A stretch of 64,000 nt of DNA from Heterotrichella gracilis (Eukaryota; Sar; Xanthophyceae; Tribonematales; Xanthonemataceae), in the NCBI GenBank assembly GCA_032358255.1, contig JAULBX010026385.1:8128-72127 (forward strand). The letters are read 5' to 3'. Below the pieces are notes generated by a model that saw only the letters and a program-made list of their open reading frames with translations, was not told the origin of the DNA and searched no databases. The translations under genes were made by a program, and so were the position numbers. Positions 14,001-26,600 of this stretch are shown one piece after another (within the stretch, counting starts at the first letter, position 1; the number at the start of each line of letters is the position of its first letter).

Positions 14001-14203
14001 AGTACCTTCACATTGCCCAGCTTGTCCGCCGACGAATGCCTGCTTTGCTCCACCCCCGTGCCATCCTCCAGGCTCACTCCAGTGGACGTCTGTAGGTAGC
14101 TGCTCCTGTGCTGGTTGAGGCTGGAGGGACCGGCAAAGGAGACGTTGTTCCTGTCAAGTTCTACAGGGGCAGAAGCCCCGGGCAATGCGTCAATCCCGTT
14201 CAT
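8024..14203 (-). CDS. CCA1/LHY/RVE-like single-repeat MYB transcription factor
   Basis: Seventeen exons join in phase to 912 aa: 14203-14006, 13815-13778, 13646-13573, 13465-13367, 13200-12911, 12719-12566, 12471-12366, 12215-12134, 11983-11860, 11549-11431, 10902-10828, 10608-10232, 9976-9780, 9521-9277, 9025-8749, 8519-8379, 8166-8024. The MYB repeat is at about residues 79-123, with the GTKTAVQIRSHAQKFFSK signature. It is preceded by RKPYTITKQRE and followed by IPPPRPKRKPSHPYPKK, the combination typical of plant clock MYBs that bind the evening element and CCA1-binding site. The rest is low complexity: an Ala run near residues 199-220, an Asn-Gly repeat tract in exon 12, ten His in exon 13, a Gln run in exon 15, and a basic C-terminal exon. 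It probably acts in the nucleus as a rhythmic DNA-binding factor. Which clade (CCA1/LHY or RVE) it belongs to cannot be settled by eye. Confidence 0.93.
10236..10515 (-). repeat. Asn/Gly-coding microsatellite in MYB exon 12
   Basis: An imperfect repeat of GGCAATGGCAACGG-like units encodes a tract built from NGNGNSSG modules. It is translated within the MYB gene and keeps frame, so length variation would change the protein by whole modules. It is likely disordered and expansion-prone. Confidence 0.85.
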
Positions 14204-15497
14204 TGCGTGCTGGTGCAGGTGCTACAACCCATACGTGCCGTGCCAGACGGAAGCTGAAGTGACAAACATCACGGCTGATCGCAACGACAATCGACGCCTA
14301 GATGCCGGGTAGCTGTTACTTTGATGTGCATGCGCGAACGAAAAAAGCCCAGGAAACTTTTGTTGCCTTTCGCCAAGCTTTTTGGGCCGCAGTTGTTGAC
14401 GTTCACAGAACGGTTTCGTGCCTCAGCCGCAAATTGGCGAGATCGTGATGACAAAGCGCAGCTGGCTCCGCACGTGCCTCCTTTTGCAGCCTCTCGCAAA
14501 CCAGAACTGACCGCAAATACGACCCAGGGAGCGCTTTTCCTCCTTGCCAGCTTTGAGCAAAAGGCAGCAGTTGGCGCCAAACCAAGGGCACGGTGCGCAA
14601 ATGTGGGGCATTTAACGGCCGTGGACCCAAAGTCCAGTGTCATTCATCCGTGAGTGGACCGGCCATACCGGGTACAAAATGACGTGAGTAGATTCGATGC
14701 GGCAGATTGAGGGGGGGTTTTCAGAAGATAACAGCTGTGGCTCTGAGCCCCTCAGGTAAGGCGGTTTGAGATTGTGGTTGTGCCAGCGTGGCAGGCCGTT
14801 TTGCCAACGTGGAGTCACTCAGAGGCGCAGGTTGGGGCGCCTTGACAGGTGGCTGGTGAGGTGGCACCTGAAAAGCACCTGAAATATCTGGCTAAAAAGA
14901 TAAAGACTTTGCTGGGTTATGGACTGCTTGTTTAAATTACAACGTAGGATGGAGCCAAAAAATGGGATGGCCTAGCAACTTGCTCACTGCTGAGGCTGCA
15001 TCCATCAGCAGACCCTGCCGGGTCCATCAAGCACGTGGAACCAGCTGGCGGGTTCACATTCGCCTACAAAACCGTACAATCAGCACAGCGGTGGTTCCAA
15101 ACACAAACAAACAAACAAACAAAAGGCATTCCCAGCCGTCATCGGTAGTAGTGGTTCCAAACACTACTCTGTTTGCACACACCTGGAGAGGTTCAAAGTA
15201 GAAGACTTAGGACATGGGCAAATGCCCACTACTACAAAAACTTTGGGGTGACCTTGGGAGGGCATATAAGCCCTCAACAGCTCACTGTATGCCCTCAACA
15301 GCTAACTTGTTCAGCTCTAGCCCAGATGTTTAAATGGGCTAAATTGAGAAACACACAGGGCAAATGTACGTCAAAGCTATTACATACCTCTACAAAAATA
15401 TTCACGAGCAAAACACGCACAAAAATGAGACATCCTAGGCTGCTGTAAACACATGCCACATTCCTAGGTCTGCAGTCTTGATTATTGCTACCAACTC
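14204..15497. promoter_or_regulatory. upstream region of MYB gene and 3' flank of CTL gene
   Basis: No gene is supported here. The open frames at 14269-14653 look like chance. The region contains GAAATATCT at 14881-14889, one base off the evening element AAAATATCT and holding its AATATCT core. It also contains a palindromic G-box CACGTG at 15032-15037. Both lie 0.68-0.83 kb upstream of the MYB start codon. A (CAAA)n-like run sits near 15100-15124. Function is inferred only. Confidence 0.35.
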
Positions 15498-18400
15498 TTA
15501 CACGTTGCTGCGGTCAGCATCCACTGTGCTGGAGGCTGCAGCAAGCGAATCTTCCAGCCACTGACGAGACACCGAGCTTGAAGCTTGCATGCCGTCCTGT
15601 GCCAAGGCTTGGCCAGCGCCAATGGGGCGCGTTTGCTGCTGCTGCGATTGCTGTGGCTGCGATGGTCCAATCCCATTCTGATGCCCGTTCACAACCATTG
15701 CGCGTGGTGGGCGTGGCACTGGTAGCAGCTTGCTGAGAATGTCGTACACAGTAGGGTTGGACACCGTGCGCAAGTCCCGATCGCTGACATAGCACACGTA
15801 GATGGTGTCGAGGCAGTCCATCAGCACCATGGCAAAGAAGGAGATGATGACGGCGCTGATCACTGCATCCACGCAGCTGAGGTACGCATCCAGCATCACA
15901 GCCTGCACACACAGCCTCACATGTCACCATTGGGCATGCATAAACCATGGCATGAAAATGTAGCATGGCTAAAGGGGTAGCTGGAATGCAATAAAATTTC
16001 GAAAATGGCTAGCAGCAATTATTACTGTTTCAAATTCCTGTAATTCCTGTATTGCCAGGACAGAGTTGAGTGGCGCATGCTGGTGCAATGGTCAATGACA
16101 ATCGTGCTGTACTGCTGGATGCATATTATTAAGTGCTACTGGCACGGCAAACAATGAAACATGCACATTCCCTGCCACGAGCACGCATGCTGGCATTACC
16201 TCATCTGAAGAGGCGATCGTCAGCCCCAGCGTGAACGCACTGATGCCCCACACCGCGCCAGCGATCGCCACGCTCGATGCAAGCACCAGCGATGGGATGG
16301 TGCCCATGCTTGTGAACTCCAATGGGTGGCTTCGCAGAAGGGCTGCAGTGGCGGTCAGGGCTGTCCACACGCCCTCCCCGCGGATTGCCATGCGTGGGGT
16401 GGTGAACTGGAACAGGCATTTAAGCAGCTGCAGGAGCGAGGCGTAGCCGCTGGCAAAGCTGCAGTTTATCCAGCCAAGGGGAGCCAGCACAATCATGAAC
16501 CTGCAGGGCATGACAATTGGACATTACTTGATAAGTTAGATGTGATTCCAGCAGTACAGCTGGAGTAGCAGCCACAGTTTGTGCCAACCAGCACTGTCTT
16601 GACAGGCCACATACCATTTGTGAGTGTGTAACGACGTCAGGATCATTCACAACCAGGGCAGCCCATATGCTTGCATGTAGCTGGATGCATCCATTGCAAA
16701 GGGGCATAACTAACTTAGCCTGCCTACAGCATCTCAGAGTGTTAGGAATTTTAGTGAACTTTATACTTGCTTAGATATACTTAGAATGCATATGGAAATG
16801 CGTGCATAAATGATCATAAATGTAGCAGATTGTGTGACACAGGCGGTGGGTTTTGGGACGTACACATTCAACACCCATGCCAGTATCGTCAGCCCAAAGT
16901 TCATCAGAGCTGATGCGCACAGCGATCCAAAGGAGGCGCCGATTGCATGCCTGCGGCTGCGTTGCCTGGCCGCTTTGCTTGTGTTGGTGGCGTAGTACCA
17001 TTGCGAGACATACCCTGCGCATGCCGCATGCCACTCAATGCAAAGAAATACAGGGGGAAATTCCCACAGGAGAAAGCCTAAGCGGGGCACGCAGCGTGTG
17101 ACTTTTTGGCTCGGCACCAACTAAGCGTGAATCACCAGCTGTTCCAACGCTATGAAGTGTAGCAGACAATATAGCACTACACTTCATGGGCTTGGAACAG
17201 CAAGCAAAAATTCCGAAGTATGGCATCGGCGCGCTCCATGCAAATGAGCAGCGTGCCCGTGAAAACCATAAAGAAGCAACTTGATCAAACCAAACTCACC
17301 TGCCACAATGTAGCGCCTTAGCTCCCCCAGCAGCACCACAGTCCACGTGAACAGCAGCCCCAGGAGCACGATGTATGCCTTGGCCCATTCGTCACGCGTG
17401 AAGGTGCAACAGGTGGTTGCACGCCTGTTGCCAGCGCTGTCCTCGAAAATGCACACGGTTTTGCCCGAAGGAATGGTATCGTAGTGCACGTCGCCTGCAG
17501 TGGACCGCATAGGGTGAAGGAAATGCTCATTGTGTGCTGACAGGAAAGCATAAGTGTGCATGCACGTCGCTAAAGTGCTACCATTGATCACGCAAGCAAG
17601 GCAGGGAAACCGCAATAGTACTGTGGCAAGCATTCACTGTGGTAGCTGCCGTTAGCCAATCCCATTAAGAGCCTTGAACTATGGCTCACTACCCACCGTC
17701 GGCGCATGCAACAGCCTACGGCGCTTAGTATTGTCAGCATGACAGCCCTCAATGGCAATGAACACAGTGCAGTAGGGAGCCGAACCTCGTCGTTGGAGTG
17801 AGCCATTTGTAGCTGCCAGCGCCAGCAGGGTGACGATGGTAATGAAGATTGGCAGCACAGAGGCCTGGAGCAGCAGCGACCAGCCCAGCAGTGTCACATT
17901 GGCTCGCAAGCCCTTGGCTGCCACCGCCAGTAGGTCCGCACACAGCACAAATTTGCCGCGCCTGCATCAGCAGACAAACGCGGTCAGCTGGTGATTGCAA
18001 GAACGTACCACATTGAAAGGTATGTGCGAGCCTTGAGAAAAATGGATGCTGCAGTGCACAGCATGGCAACGCTAATCAGGTTGATTGACATGGGTGGCAT
18101 TGCCAACCAATGATATGTAGAAAGAAAGAAAGAAAGGGAACGCACAGAGGCGTAGTTAGGGGGCCACTGGCTTGCACCAGGGCACCACACCAGCCAGAAC
18201 GGCTGGTCAAGGTTAGGCCCTAAGGCCTAATTAGCCAATGCCCGCAGGCATGGCATGCAAAAGGGTTTGGCGTTTAGTTATGTATCTAAACATAACTCAC
18301 CACCTAACTATCGCAGAAGCCATGTGTTCATGCATTTGCTGCGGGTAAGGCGTGAATGGTTGCAGTAGCAGTAATGGCAGCAGCCCAAGCAATGCATCAG

Positions 18401-19657
18401 AACCAGCAGCTGCCTACTTGTCAGCAGTCCAGCATCAACCACACAATTGCATCACGGGCAAAAGTGATCAGCTGGGAATTTCAATGATGTCCCACCGCAG
18501 AAGGCATGTGTCCATCCAATCACAATGTGAATGGTGCAGTGTATACCGTGACAGCAACGGCAACAGGCTAACTTAAATAATAACTAACTGAGGCTACATT
18601 GGGTAGCCTTGATAATGAATTTGGCGGTGCCATGCTGTACAATACTTTTACAATACGCACCAGACGATTGCGCCAGCCAGCAGCAGCAGGAGCAGTACGC
18701 TGGAGGGCACCGCAATACTTGTCAACCCTGCTGCAAGGGGTAGGATCACCGAGAAGGTGGGGATGAGCACCGTCAACCCGCACAGCGTGAAGAACGTCAC
18801 TTTGGGTGCCTTTGCAAACGCAAGGACCAGCAGCACCCCGATGGCGACCGATATGGCTGGAGTGACGCAGAAGCCCGTCAGCACTCGGACCACAATCTCC
18901 ACCACCACCTGCACAAGGCTTGCAATCGTCAATGGTTATCCCAGAACCCTAAATCCCCTGCTCCAATAGGCAAGCAGGTGACACAGATTATCCCAGAACC
19001 CTACATCCCCTGCTCCAATAGGCAAGCAGGTGACACAGACTTGCACCACTGGCAAGTAGGTAGGTATATGGACAGGCGAGGTGGTGCCAAGCGGAACAGA
19101 GTGGAGTGAGGCACAGCCGAACAGCAGGCATGCCGTCAGGCGATAGGAAGTGGAGCCTAGGACCAATGGACAAGCCACATGCACCAAGGACTATGAACCC
19201 ACCTGGTCATCTGAATCGCCGTCCTTCCCATGCCTCAGCAGTGGCAGGTCTGGCTGGAACGGCGGCTGGATTGGGCAGTTGTTGGGGTCGGAGAGGTAGT
19301 TGTCATCGTCCAGGTGAGCATAGTCTGGACTTCTGCAGCACGGCAATATACATGGCGTTCAGTGGCCAGTTGGGATACCGCACACCCACTTGGATACAGG
19401 CAACAAGGCAGCGCACCGTGGTGCAACACTGCCACCACATCTTCAGCAAGGCGGCAGGACAGGATAGTCCCAGTACTGCCCCCGCCTTACATGTTCAGAG
19501 TTGCGAACACCCCCAGCCCGATGCACAGCCCCACAAGCGACCAGTATGCCACTGTCCACTGCACGTTGCGCTTGGGGCGGTGGTCGGTCTCATAGGGTGA
19601 CAGCAGGGTTGCTGTTTCCGGAAGCAGGGGAATCGTGTTTGATATTTCTTCAGCCAT
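15498..19657 (-). CDS. choline transporter-like (CTL/SLC44, PNS1-type) membrane protein
   Basis: Eight exons join in phase to 590 aa: 19657-19491, 19332-19203, 18908-18661, 17961-17786, 17494-17300, 17014-16864, 16500-16200, 15902-15498. The family (Pfam choline_transpo) consists of roughly ten-TM proteins moving choline or related solutes across plasma or organelle membranes. A first TM segment lies in exon 1 (WSLVGLCIGLGVFATLN). Exons 3 to 7 encode long hydrophobic stretches. Family hallmarks are IVWRGKFVLCADLL between helices, YVSQWYYATN in exon 6 (family usually G.V..WYF), and DTIYVCYVSDRDL near the C-terminus. The exon 5 loop holds several Cys. The cytosolic tail is Gln-rich. The exon 2 acceptor reads CAGAAG, so two forms differing by three bases are possible. 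The substrate is not predictable from sequence. Confidence 0.9.
18939..19043 (+). repeat. two-copy tandem repeat, about 53-bp unit, in CTL intron 2
   Basis: A segment beginning TATCCCAGAACCCTA and ending GCAAGCAGGTGACACAGA occurs twice head to tail with one or two mismatches. It includes a telomere-like CCCTAAA. It lies wholly in an intron. Confidence 0.85.
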
Positions 19658-20727
19658 GTCGTCGGTGGGTCAGTGTGTCAAAAGACACCCCACCTCTCAA
19701 TTCCACTCTGCACCAAACAACACAAGAGTCAGAAGCGCCTGAATATTGAAAGTATAAGATGTAGTTAGTCTACCGAGGAAGCCAGCAGTGAACTGGATGA
19801 GACAGCAAGCTGTTGCAAACCCTCAAACAGAAAGGATACCCCCCACAGCACAGCATGCATACATGGCACTGGACCCAATACGGGCCAGATGCCTCATGCG
19901 GGTGTGATACACGCTTGGACAAGATACAACCACCGCCTGCTAGCATCACTTGCCTTCTGAAGGTTTCGAGCTCGTTGCCAGCCGTTCCTGGCAAACCCTG
20001 GCAACTAGATAGCTATACCATCGACGAATAGCTTGGAAGAATATGCTGGTTGGAGTCTTGGCGCGCGACAGTGCCACTCAAAAGTGGGTTTTGCAGGGAA
20101 AGTCAACAAAGGAAAACCCAACGCAGTATAGTAACAACGGGCTGTTCCTACAGCGAGTCGAAGCTCCAAGCGTTGCGGGCTCCAGGCCATGCCATCGAAC
20201 CCCAACTGCAGCAGGACAAGACGAAAACAGGTTCCCAAACAAAGAACCGTTTCTGAGTACCCTCTAGTCCGACACGGCAAGCACGCTCGCTATAGGAGCC
20301 ACTTGTGCTGAGATCAAACCACTTGCCAGCAACTTGTGCTGTTGACTCGATCCAAACTCGGAGGAGACGGAGGTGACAGAGCCTATCAAACCCGCAAGTG
20401 TCTCATGGCAACGGCGACTATCCAATAGCCAATTTTCAAGGTAGTTATCTTGATAACCAGGTCGCCCTTTGCAAGAACCCAACATTCGTGCACTCTGGTG
20501 CCACCCATGAAATATGCATGCATGTAATATTTGTGCATGCAAGTTCAGAACTGCACAGGTGCTTGGTCTGACGCCTAGACTGTATTCTGTTATAGTAGAT
20601 CTCCATTACCCACCTGCTGCATCTCGTTTACAGGTGCAAGGTCGTAGTGCAAGGAACAGTGCAAGGCTAGCACTTCTCAGTCACTTCACACTGGCAAAGT
20701 TCACCGCCTGTGTCCGAAGCACCCTCG
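19658..20727. promoter_or_regulatory. divergent intergenic region, CTL gene / YCII gene
   Basis: About 1.07 kb between two divergent start codons. No exon is supported. It must contain both promoters. No clear TATA box or repeat was recognised. Confidence 0.4.
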
Positions 20728-22322
20728 ATGCTGCGTGCAGCAGTGAGTAGGAGTCATATATTGCCAGTACTGCGCCGTACAAACGGCTCCACCTTGTTGC
20801 CTCGACCCTGTAGGCAGGCTACTACAAGAGTAATGGTGAGGGGTGCTGCCTTGGAAAGTGCTGGGCACATGTGCAATAGACTAGAAGCGCTGTGCGGCAT
20901 CACTTGCTTGATGTCGTTACTTCAAACCCAAGTCCATTCCTTGGCAGCCATCACCCCTGGCATCATCCACCCTCTGCGGTATTACATGCATCAACCTGCC
21001 ATGTCCCAGGCTTGCTGACCTACCTACCTACACGCCCAACCCAAACTTGCCACTTTGCATAGCGCTGCATGAAGTAGTTGGTGCAATTGCCAGTTGCTTG
21101 CAAACCCAAGGACATAATCTAGCTGATCAGATCGGGGCCTTACAGTTGGCATCCCCTTCACACCCACTGCATGTGCCACTGCAGGCCAGTGCGGCACCAG
21201 AGCCCCCGCAGTACTATGTTTTGTCATACGACTATGTCCCTGATATCCTGGAGAAGCGTGCGCCTTTCCGTGCGGAGCACATAGGCAACGCAAAGGCAGC
21301 GGTGAGCTTGCACAGCAACCACTCCAGCACAGGCTCTTGGCGGCTGGTGTTGAGGGTTTGTGGTGGGGTGTCCGATGAGCATGCTTGGTACCAGTAACAA
21401 GCTGTGCAGCAGGCGGCTGAGTTCTTGGGGTCATCTGTCAGCATTGAGCAATTCTTGAGGTCATGTGTCAGCATTGAACTGCCACTGACATCGTGTGCGC
21501 AAATGGGCAGAAGCACTTGTAACGGGTTGAGGGCGAGATGGCCTCGGGGCACAGGCAACAAGTGCACCATCCATATTGAGATGAACTCCTGACGTTGTAC
21601 ATGCTTTGCAGGCGGCTGAGGGGAAGGTAGTCATGGCTGGTGCTCTGGCTGACCCTGTGGATGGGGCTTTGTTTGTCTTCAAGGGAGTCACAAAGGCGGT
21701 AAGGAAAAGGGGAAAACGCCCTCCCAATGGATGGCGCGTGCGTGACACATTTCAGCATGGCATGGCATGGCATGAGGTAGTACTATGTGCATGGCTTGGG
21801 TTGTACTTGCCCTGTGTTTTCTGGACATGGTAGACTACATGTAATGTAGACATTGAAACAATCTTGGTGTCTATTTTGCAGGAAATTGAGGCATTTGTCA
21901 CAAATGATCCATATGTGATCAATGGTCTGGTACCCAAATGGTACGAGCAACAGGTTGTAGGCAATGTGCACCAGTTCTGAGCCTTGCTTTGCATTTTCTG
22001 CAGCCACATTTTGCCACGCTGTTGCTACACGCAGTCATGCATTTTTTCTCACGTGACAGGTGCCGATGCAATCTCTGTTAACCAGCTTTGATTGAATGTT
22101 GGATACATGTGTGTCCTAAATAACACAGTGTATACGGTAGCCAGCTTTGCAATGGCTTTTGCACTGCGTAAGTACTGGTACACAGTGTGTCATACTCTCT
22201 GCAGCGCACACATGTTGGCCTGCCGCATGACGTTGTCGTGCCTCTCTTTGAATAATTAAATTGACTGAGTGGCGGTTTCTTGCAGGAGTATCAGGCCTTA
22301 CATGGTGGTGGCTGGACCATGA
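20728..22322 (+). CDS. YCII-related domain protein with putative organelle presequence
   Basis: Five exons join in phase: 20728-20835, 21185-21301, 21612-21698, 21882-21940, 22286-22322, giving 135 aa. The YCII domain is a small ferredoxin-like fold known from bacterial YciI. Its biochemical role is mostly unknown, although some members act as dehalogenase-like enzymes. Recognisable segments are YYVLSYDYVPDILEKRAPFR, AEHIGNAKAA, VVMAGALADPVDGALFVF, and EAFVTNDPYVINGLVPKW. The conserved His of AEHIGNAK and Asp of LADPVDG are present. Exon 1 encodes about 36 residues rich in Arg, Ser, Ala and lacking acidic residues, as expected of a mitochondrial or plastid presequence. An in-frame ATG at 20710 would add six residues including a Glu, so 20728 is preferred. 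Confidence 0.9.
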
Positions 22323-23614
22323 TGACACACACCCGTGTGGTCGGATGCACCAGCACCAACAGTGGTCGGATGCACCAGCACCAACAGACTTGAGGGCCAT
22401 TGGACAGCGCATGCAATCCAATATTTTTGCTTAGTTCATTATGTTGTTAACGCTGTGATGTTAGTGATCTGCCAGCTGTTCTGTTAGTGGTCACTTAGGC
22501 TGAGTATGTCATCGGCGATACAGTGCCATTTTTTGGCACTGCATTGAATGATGCCGTTAAAACAGTTACAGCTACATCTAGATTTGCAAATGGTCTTGCT
22601 CGACCAATGGACTTGGCCATGAAGTTTATGCTTGGTAGTGCATGGTGCGCACAAGGAAGCGGGTTGAGAGTTTGCAGCATATCAGTAAATTACAACGTCC
22701 ATACCACACAAAATACAATCATATCACAATGCCTTTAGTCTAAGAGGGCTTCGACAATGCTGGTGTGCAAAGGTGCACTGCCAGGAGTCAGAAAATACCC
22801 AACACTTGCGCAAAGGTCCTTGTGCAGCAGCAACACTGAATCAGAAAATATATGTGGCAGTACATGCACAGTGATTGACCTTTGTAAACTTGGTACAGCT
22901 TCAAAGCCAACATGTATCACAGCAATCAATAATATGCGCAAGAGACTGGACCAGGTAAACGTCCGGATCAACCTGGGCCCAGGGGGACAGATATAATACG
23001 GAAAACAGCAACCCACACGTTAGACCATGGTTCACAGCCTACCCCCACAATCACCCATATTGACCGTGACATGCAACATTTATCCAGAAACGATGTAAAT
23101 AGGGGGGGGTGTGAGCAATTGCACTGTTTGATAAACTGGAAAATGACACTAGCATAGACCAATCTGAATCACCACAATTGAGGTTATTTGCAGGTGTCAC
23201 ACTATCACTAGCACCCAAGCTTGCCACACGGCCAACAGACCACCCAGACCTATCAAAACTCAGTGAAAATAGTCATCGTCTTGATAATCACACCATGCCT
23301 ATCAAGGGGCCTTGCAAGCATTGAATCTATTGATAGCAGTTCCAAGTGCCTAGTGACAGCCAGCGTCAATCAGCGCATGTGAAAGTGTCATCCATTGCGT
23401 GCTGCAGCATTATGGTTACCATCTGCACACCACGGTCCAGCCAAGCGCCAGCAGATTCCAGCTGGTTAACTGTGGCATACATGAATCATGAATGATACCT
23501 CTTCACGAGAGATGGAAGATGAATGAAGTCATGGAGAATGTCCCACCGTGTCTGACAAAGGTTGTGTTGCTGTCAACGAGTCAGGTTGCGTGGGGGTCAG
23601 CCTGTTGAAGATGC
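22323..23614. other. convergent intergenic region, no gene seen
   Basis: The region lies between the ends of the YCII gene (plus) and the secreted-protein gene (minus). Apart from the 25-bp repeat at its start nothing is recognisable. It is expected to contain both 3'UTRs. Confidence 0.45.
22332..22391 (+). repeat. 25-bp direct repeat, two copies
   Basis: The unit GTGGTCGGATGCACCAGCAC followed by CAACA occurs twice in tandem immediately after the YCII stop codon, so it probably lies in that gene's 3'UTR. Confidence 0.85.
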
Positions 23615-26600
23615 TCATGAGAAGTCGCAGAAGCACTTGGTACCGGTGGCTGGGGTGGTCTCTGTGTACACCAGGTAGGTGTTGTCTTGCTTGGGAGTCC
23701 ACAGGAAGGTGTTGACCGTCCTGTAATAAAAACACAGTTTTTAATACATGCCTAGCTTCATCCAGGTATATATACCTTCTGCTTGCCAGCAAGTATTGTA
23801 CAAGCAACCACAGTATGCATGTGCCATAGCTGAAAAGTTGCTGCCGCTGTGCTTTTATTAGGAATGCTGCATTCATATTGTAAGCTTTACTGTGCATGTG
23901 TGTGCACGCTTGGGTACCAGGGTGCATATAATGATTTAGAATATAAGTAACAGACTCGCGCAGATATGTTTAGGGTGTTACGCGATTAGGACATGCGCAG
24001 ATGCGTGTTCTGCATGCACTCACAACAAAGTTTGCATGCATGTACACAGCATGCACCGCAATCATGCGCAAGGTTTGCGCCAACTTCTAAGCACTTACTG
24101 CGTCTTGGGGTCGGTGACTTGCACGTTGCACACAGGCACTTGCGCAAAGGAAGGAACCACAATGCCCTTCTTGGAGTCCTTTGGCTTGAAGGGCGTGCAG
24201 CACAGGTCGTTCACTGCTCCATCGCAGGCTTCGACAACAATGCCCTTGGAGATGATTGTCTGCAAGCAAACAAAGCCTCGGCACACCAATGTCCCCATGC
24301 CATACGGATACAGTCGTGTTACAAACATCAACACTGTTGTCAGGACGCTCAATTAATCAACTCGATTGAAGGCTTGTCATATGAATGGTTTCAATGCCGT
24401 AGCCAATTGCCAGTCAATGAGAGGCAAGCTGCTTGTGGGTCACAGGATTAGCTAGATTCTAGGGTTTAGGGTTTTAATAAAAGTTCCATGCAGGTTTCAC
24501 AGCAAGCTGCCTCATGAGAACAGTTGTGAAAATAATGTTGATAGGGTCGAAAGTAGTGACTGTCAATCAATGAGATGCAAGCAGGCAACAAGGGTATCAA
24601 GGATTTAGGGTTCAGTTTCCAAGCCACGCATCCATCCCGGCAACTCATTGCGCACACCTTTGCCTCACCTTCTTGGGCTTGGCCGCAACCTCCTTCTTCT
24701 TCACCACCACCATAGGCTCCTTCTGGACCACCACCTTCTTCACCTCCTTGGGCTTTGGCTTCTCGCCCTTGCCCCCGCTGCTGCTGCTGCCAGAGGATGA
24801 TGAGGAGCCACCGGAAGAAGATGAGCCAGATGACTTGCCACCGGAAGATGAGGATGAACCAGAGCCGCTGGAGGAGCCACTTGAGGAGGATGAGCCAGAG
24901 GACTTGCCACCGGAAGAGGATGAGCCTGAGCCGCTGCCTGAGCCGCTGCCTGAGCCGCCACTGCCGCTGCCGCTGCCACTGCCGCCGCTGCCGCCGCCGG
25001 TGATGGAGACAGAGCTGCCGGTGGTTGAGCTCTGGCTGTTCCCTGCAGTAGGAGGGTTTCCATGTCAGTGACCAGATATGCAAACCCTTAAACAGTACCA
25101 ATTCTGTGTGATTACATCCATAAGTGTCACCCATGCGTTGCAATGCACTCAGCATGTGCAACCCCGGGTTGATTGGCAATACTGTCATAAATGAACACAG
25201 GAACAAATTGCAAGTGACAAGGCGTCCAAGCTAGCAGTGGTTTGCAACTTACCACTGGCTGCATTGTTTGCAGTGGTAGCGATGGCAGTCGCATCATTGC
25301 CTGCTGCGACAGTGTTCAATGTCCCAGTGGTGCTGGCTGCACCGTTGTTGGCCCTTGACTGCGATGGCAACACACTACTTAGTCACCATCATCCAAAGGC
25401 TGCACTGCAGGTGCCACCAGTGTACACAAATTGGTCATTTGACTTGCATATATGAGCTAAATGCACAAGCTCCGCTACAATTGAAATTACACTTAAATAT
25501 AAAGTAAATGCCTTCAAGTTGCGCTGCATGCATATATGGGGCATAATCCAGACAAATCACATACAGTGTAATTCTGAGAACAACAGACTCAGTAATTCCA
25601 TTGGAGTCCAGAGTTGGATTTAGGACTTCCCCTGGGGTCATACAATCATTGAGCCACTAATCTCACTGTGAGAGTGAAGCGCAGTCCTAAACATACACCC
25701 CCAGGGCCTAGGGTTCAGAGCCTGGTTTCAGTTAAACCTTGGGCCTGGGGTCAGCATCTAGGAAGGTGCTTAGTAACCACCGACTTCACACAGCATCGTG
25801 GATGGCAGAGTGTTGGTTAGGTTTAGGGCTGAGCACTTACACTTCCTGTAGACTCAGACGCTGACAGGCTGTTGCCCCGCACAGCCAGTGCATCAGATGT
25901 GCCAGTCGCCTGGGCGTTCCGACCCACAGCAGTGGTTTGGATGTCAGTGGCGGTGAACGTCTGGAGCAGCTTCCTGGCAGTTGTGAGGCTCCTTTGCTCC
26001 TTGAGCTGTGCATCGCCTGTGGAAGCCACATACAAGTGTCAGCAACAGTGAGCCAAGGTCTCTCAATGACATTCCAGAAGGACACATTGCTACAGGTTTA
26101 CTATACAGATTAACTAAAAAAAAGAGACAAACCAACAAAATGCTTGCGCGCTTTGTTCAAGTGAGCAGGCTAGCCTTGACATGGCGTAATAAATTATGCA
26201 ACATGACAATAAATTAACGCTGAACTGCTGCTAACGCGCCAATCCAGGCCACACTGCGCAATTATCAAGGGTAATGTATAATACTATATAGGAGAATCAC
26301 ATTTAAACTAGCAAATTGCTACAGGGTTACCAAGACAATCACTCCTGGTGCAATGCCATCAAGTAGCTGCACAAGCGTCACATGAAGTATCCAACATGTT
26401 GGCATTGCAAGATCAGCAGTGCGGCAGCAGCAAAACTCTGGACTCTGTTCCCAACGGGTCAATGATACACATTGATGCCTAAACATACATGCAGGGTTCA
26501 AAGAGGCAGCATTCAACTGGCGGTTCTGTGTACAGGTTCAAGATAGCATGCGTCCCAACTAAGAGCTGCTGAAGTATGCAATGGTACTTGACGCCACAAG

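Noticed and set aside
24466-25206. 246-aa Arg/Gln/Trp-rich open frame on the minus strand, and the 132-aa acidic frame on the plus strand at 24673-25071
   Set aside because: Both are out-of-frame readings of the Ser/Gly-coding exon of the secreted-protein gene, where repeats suppress stops in several frames.
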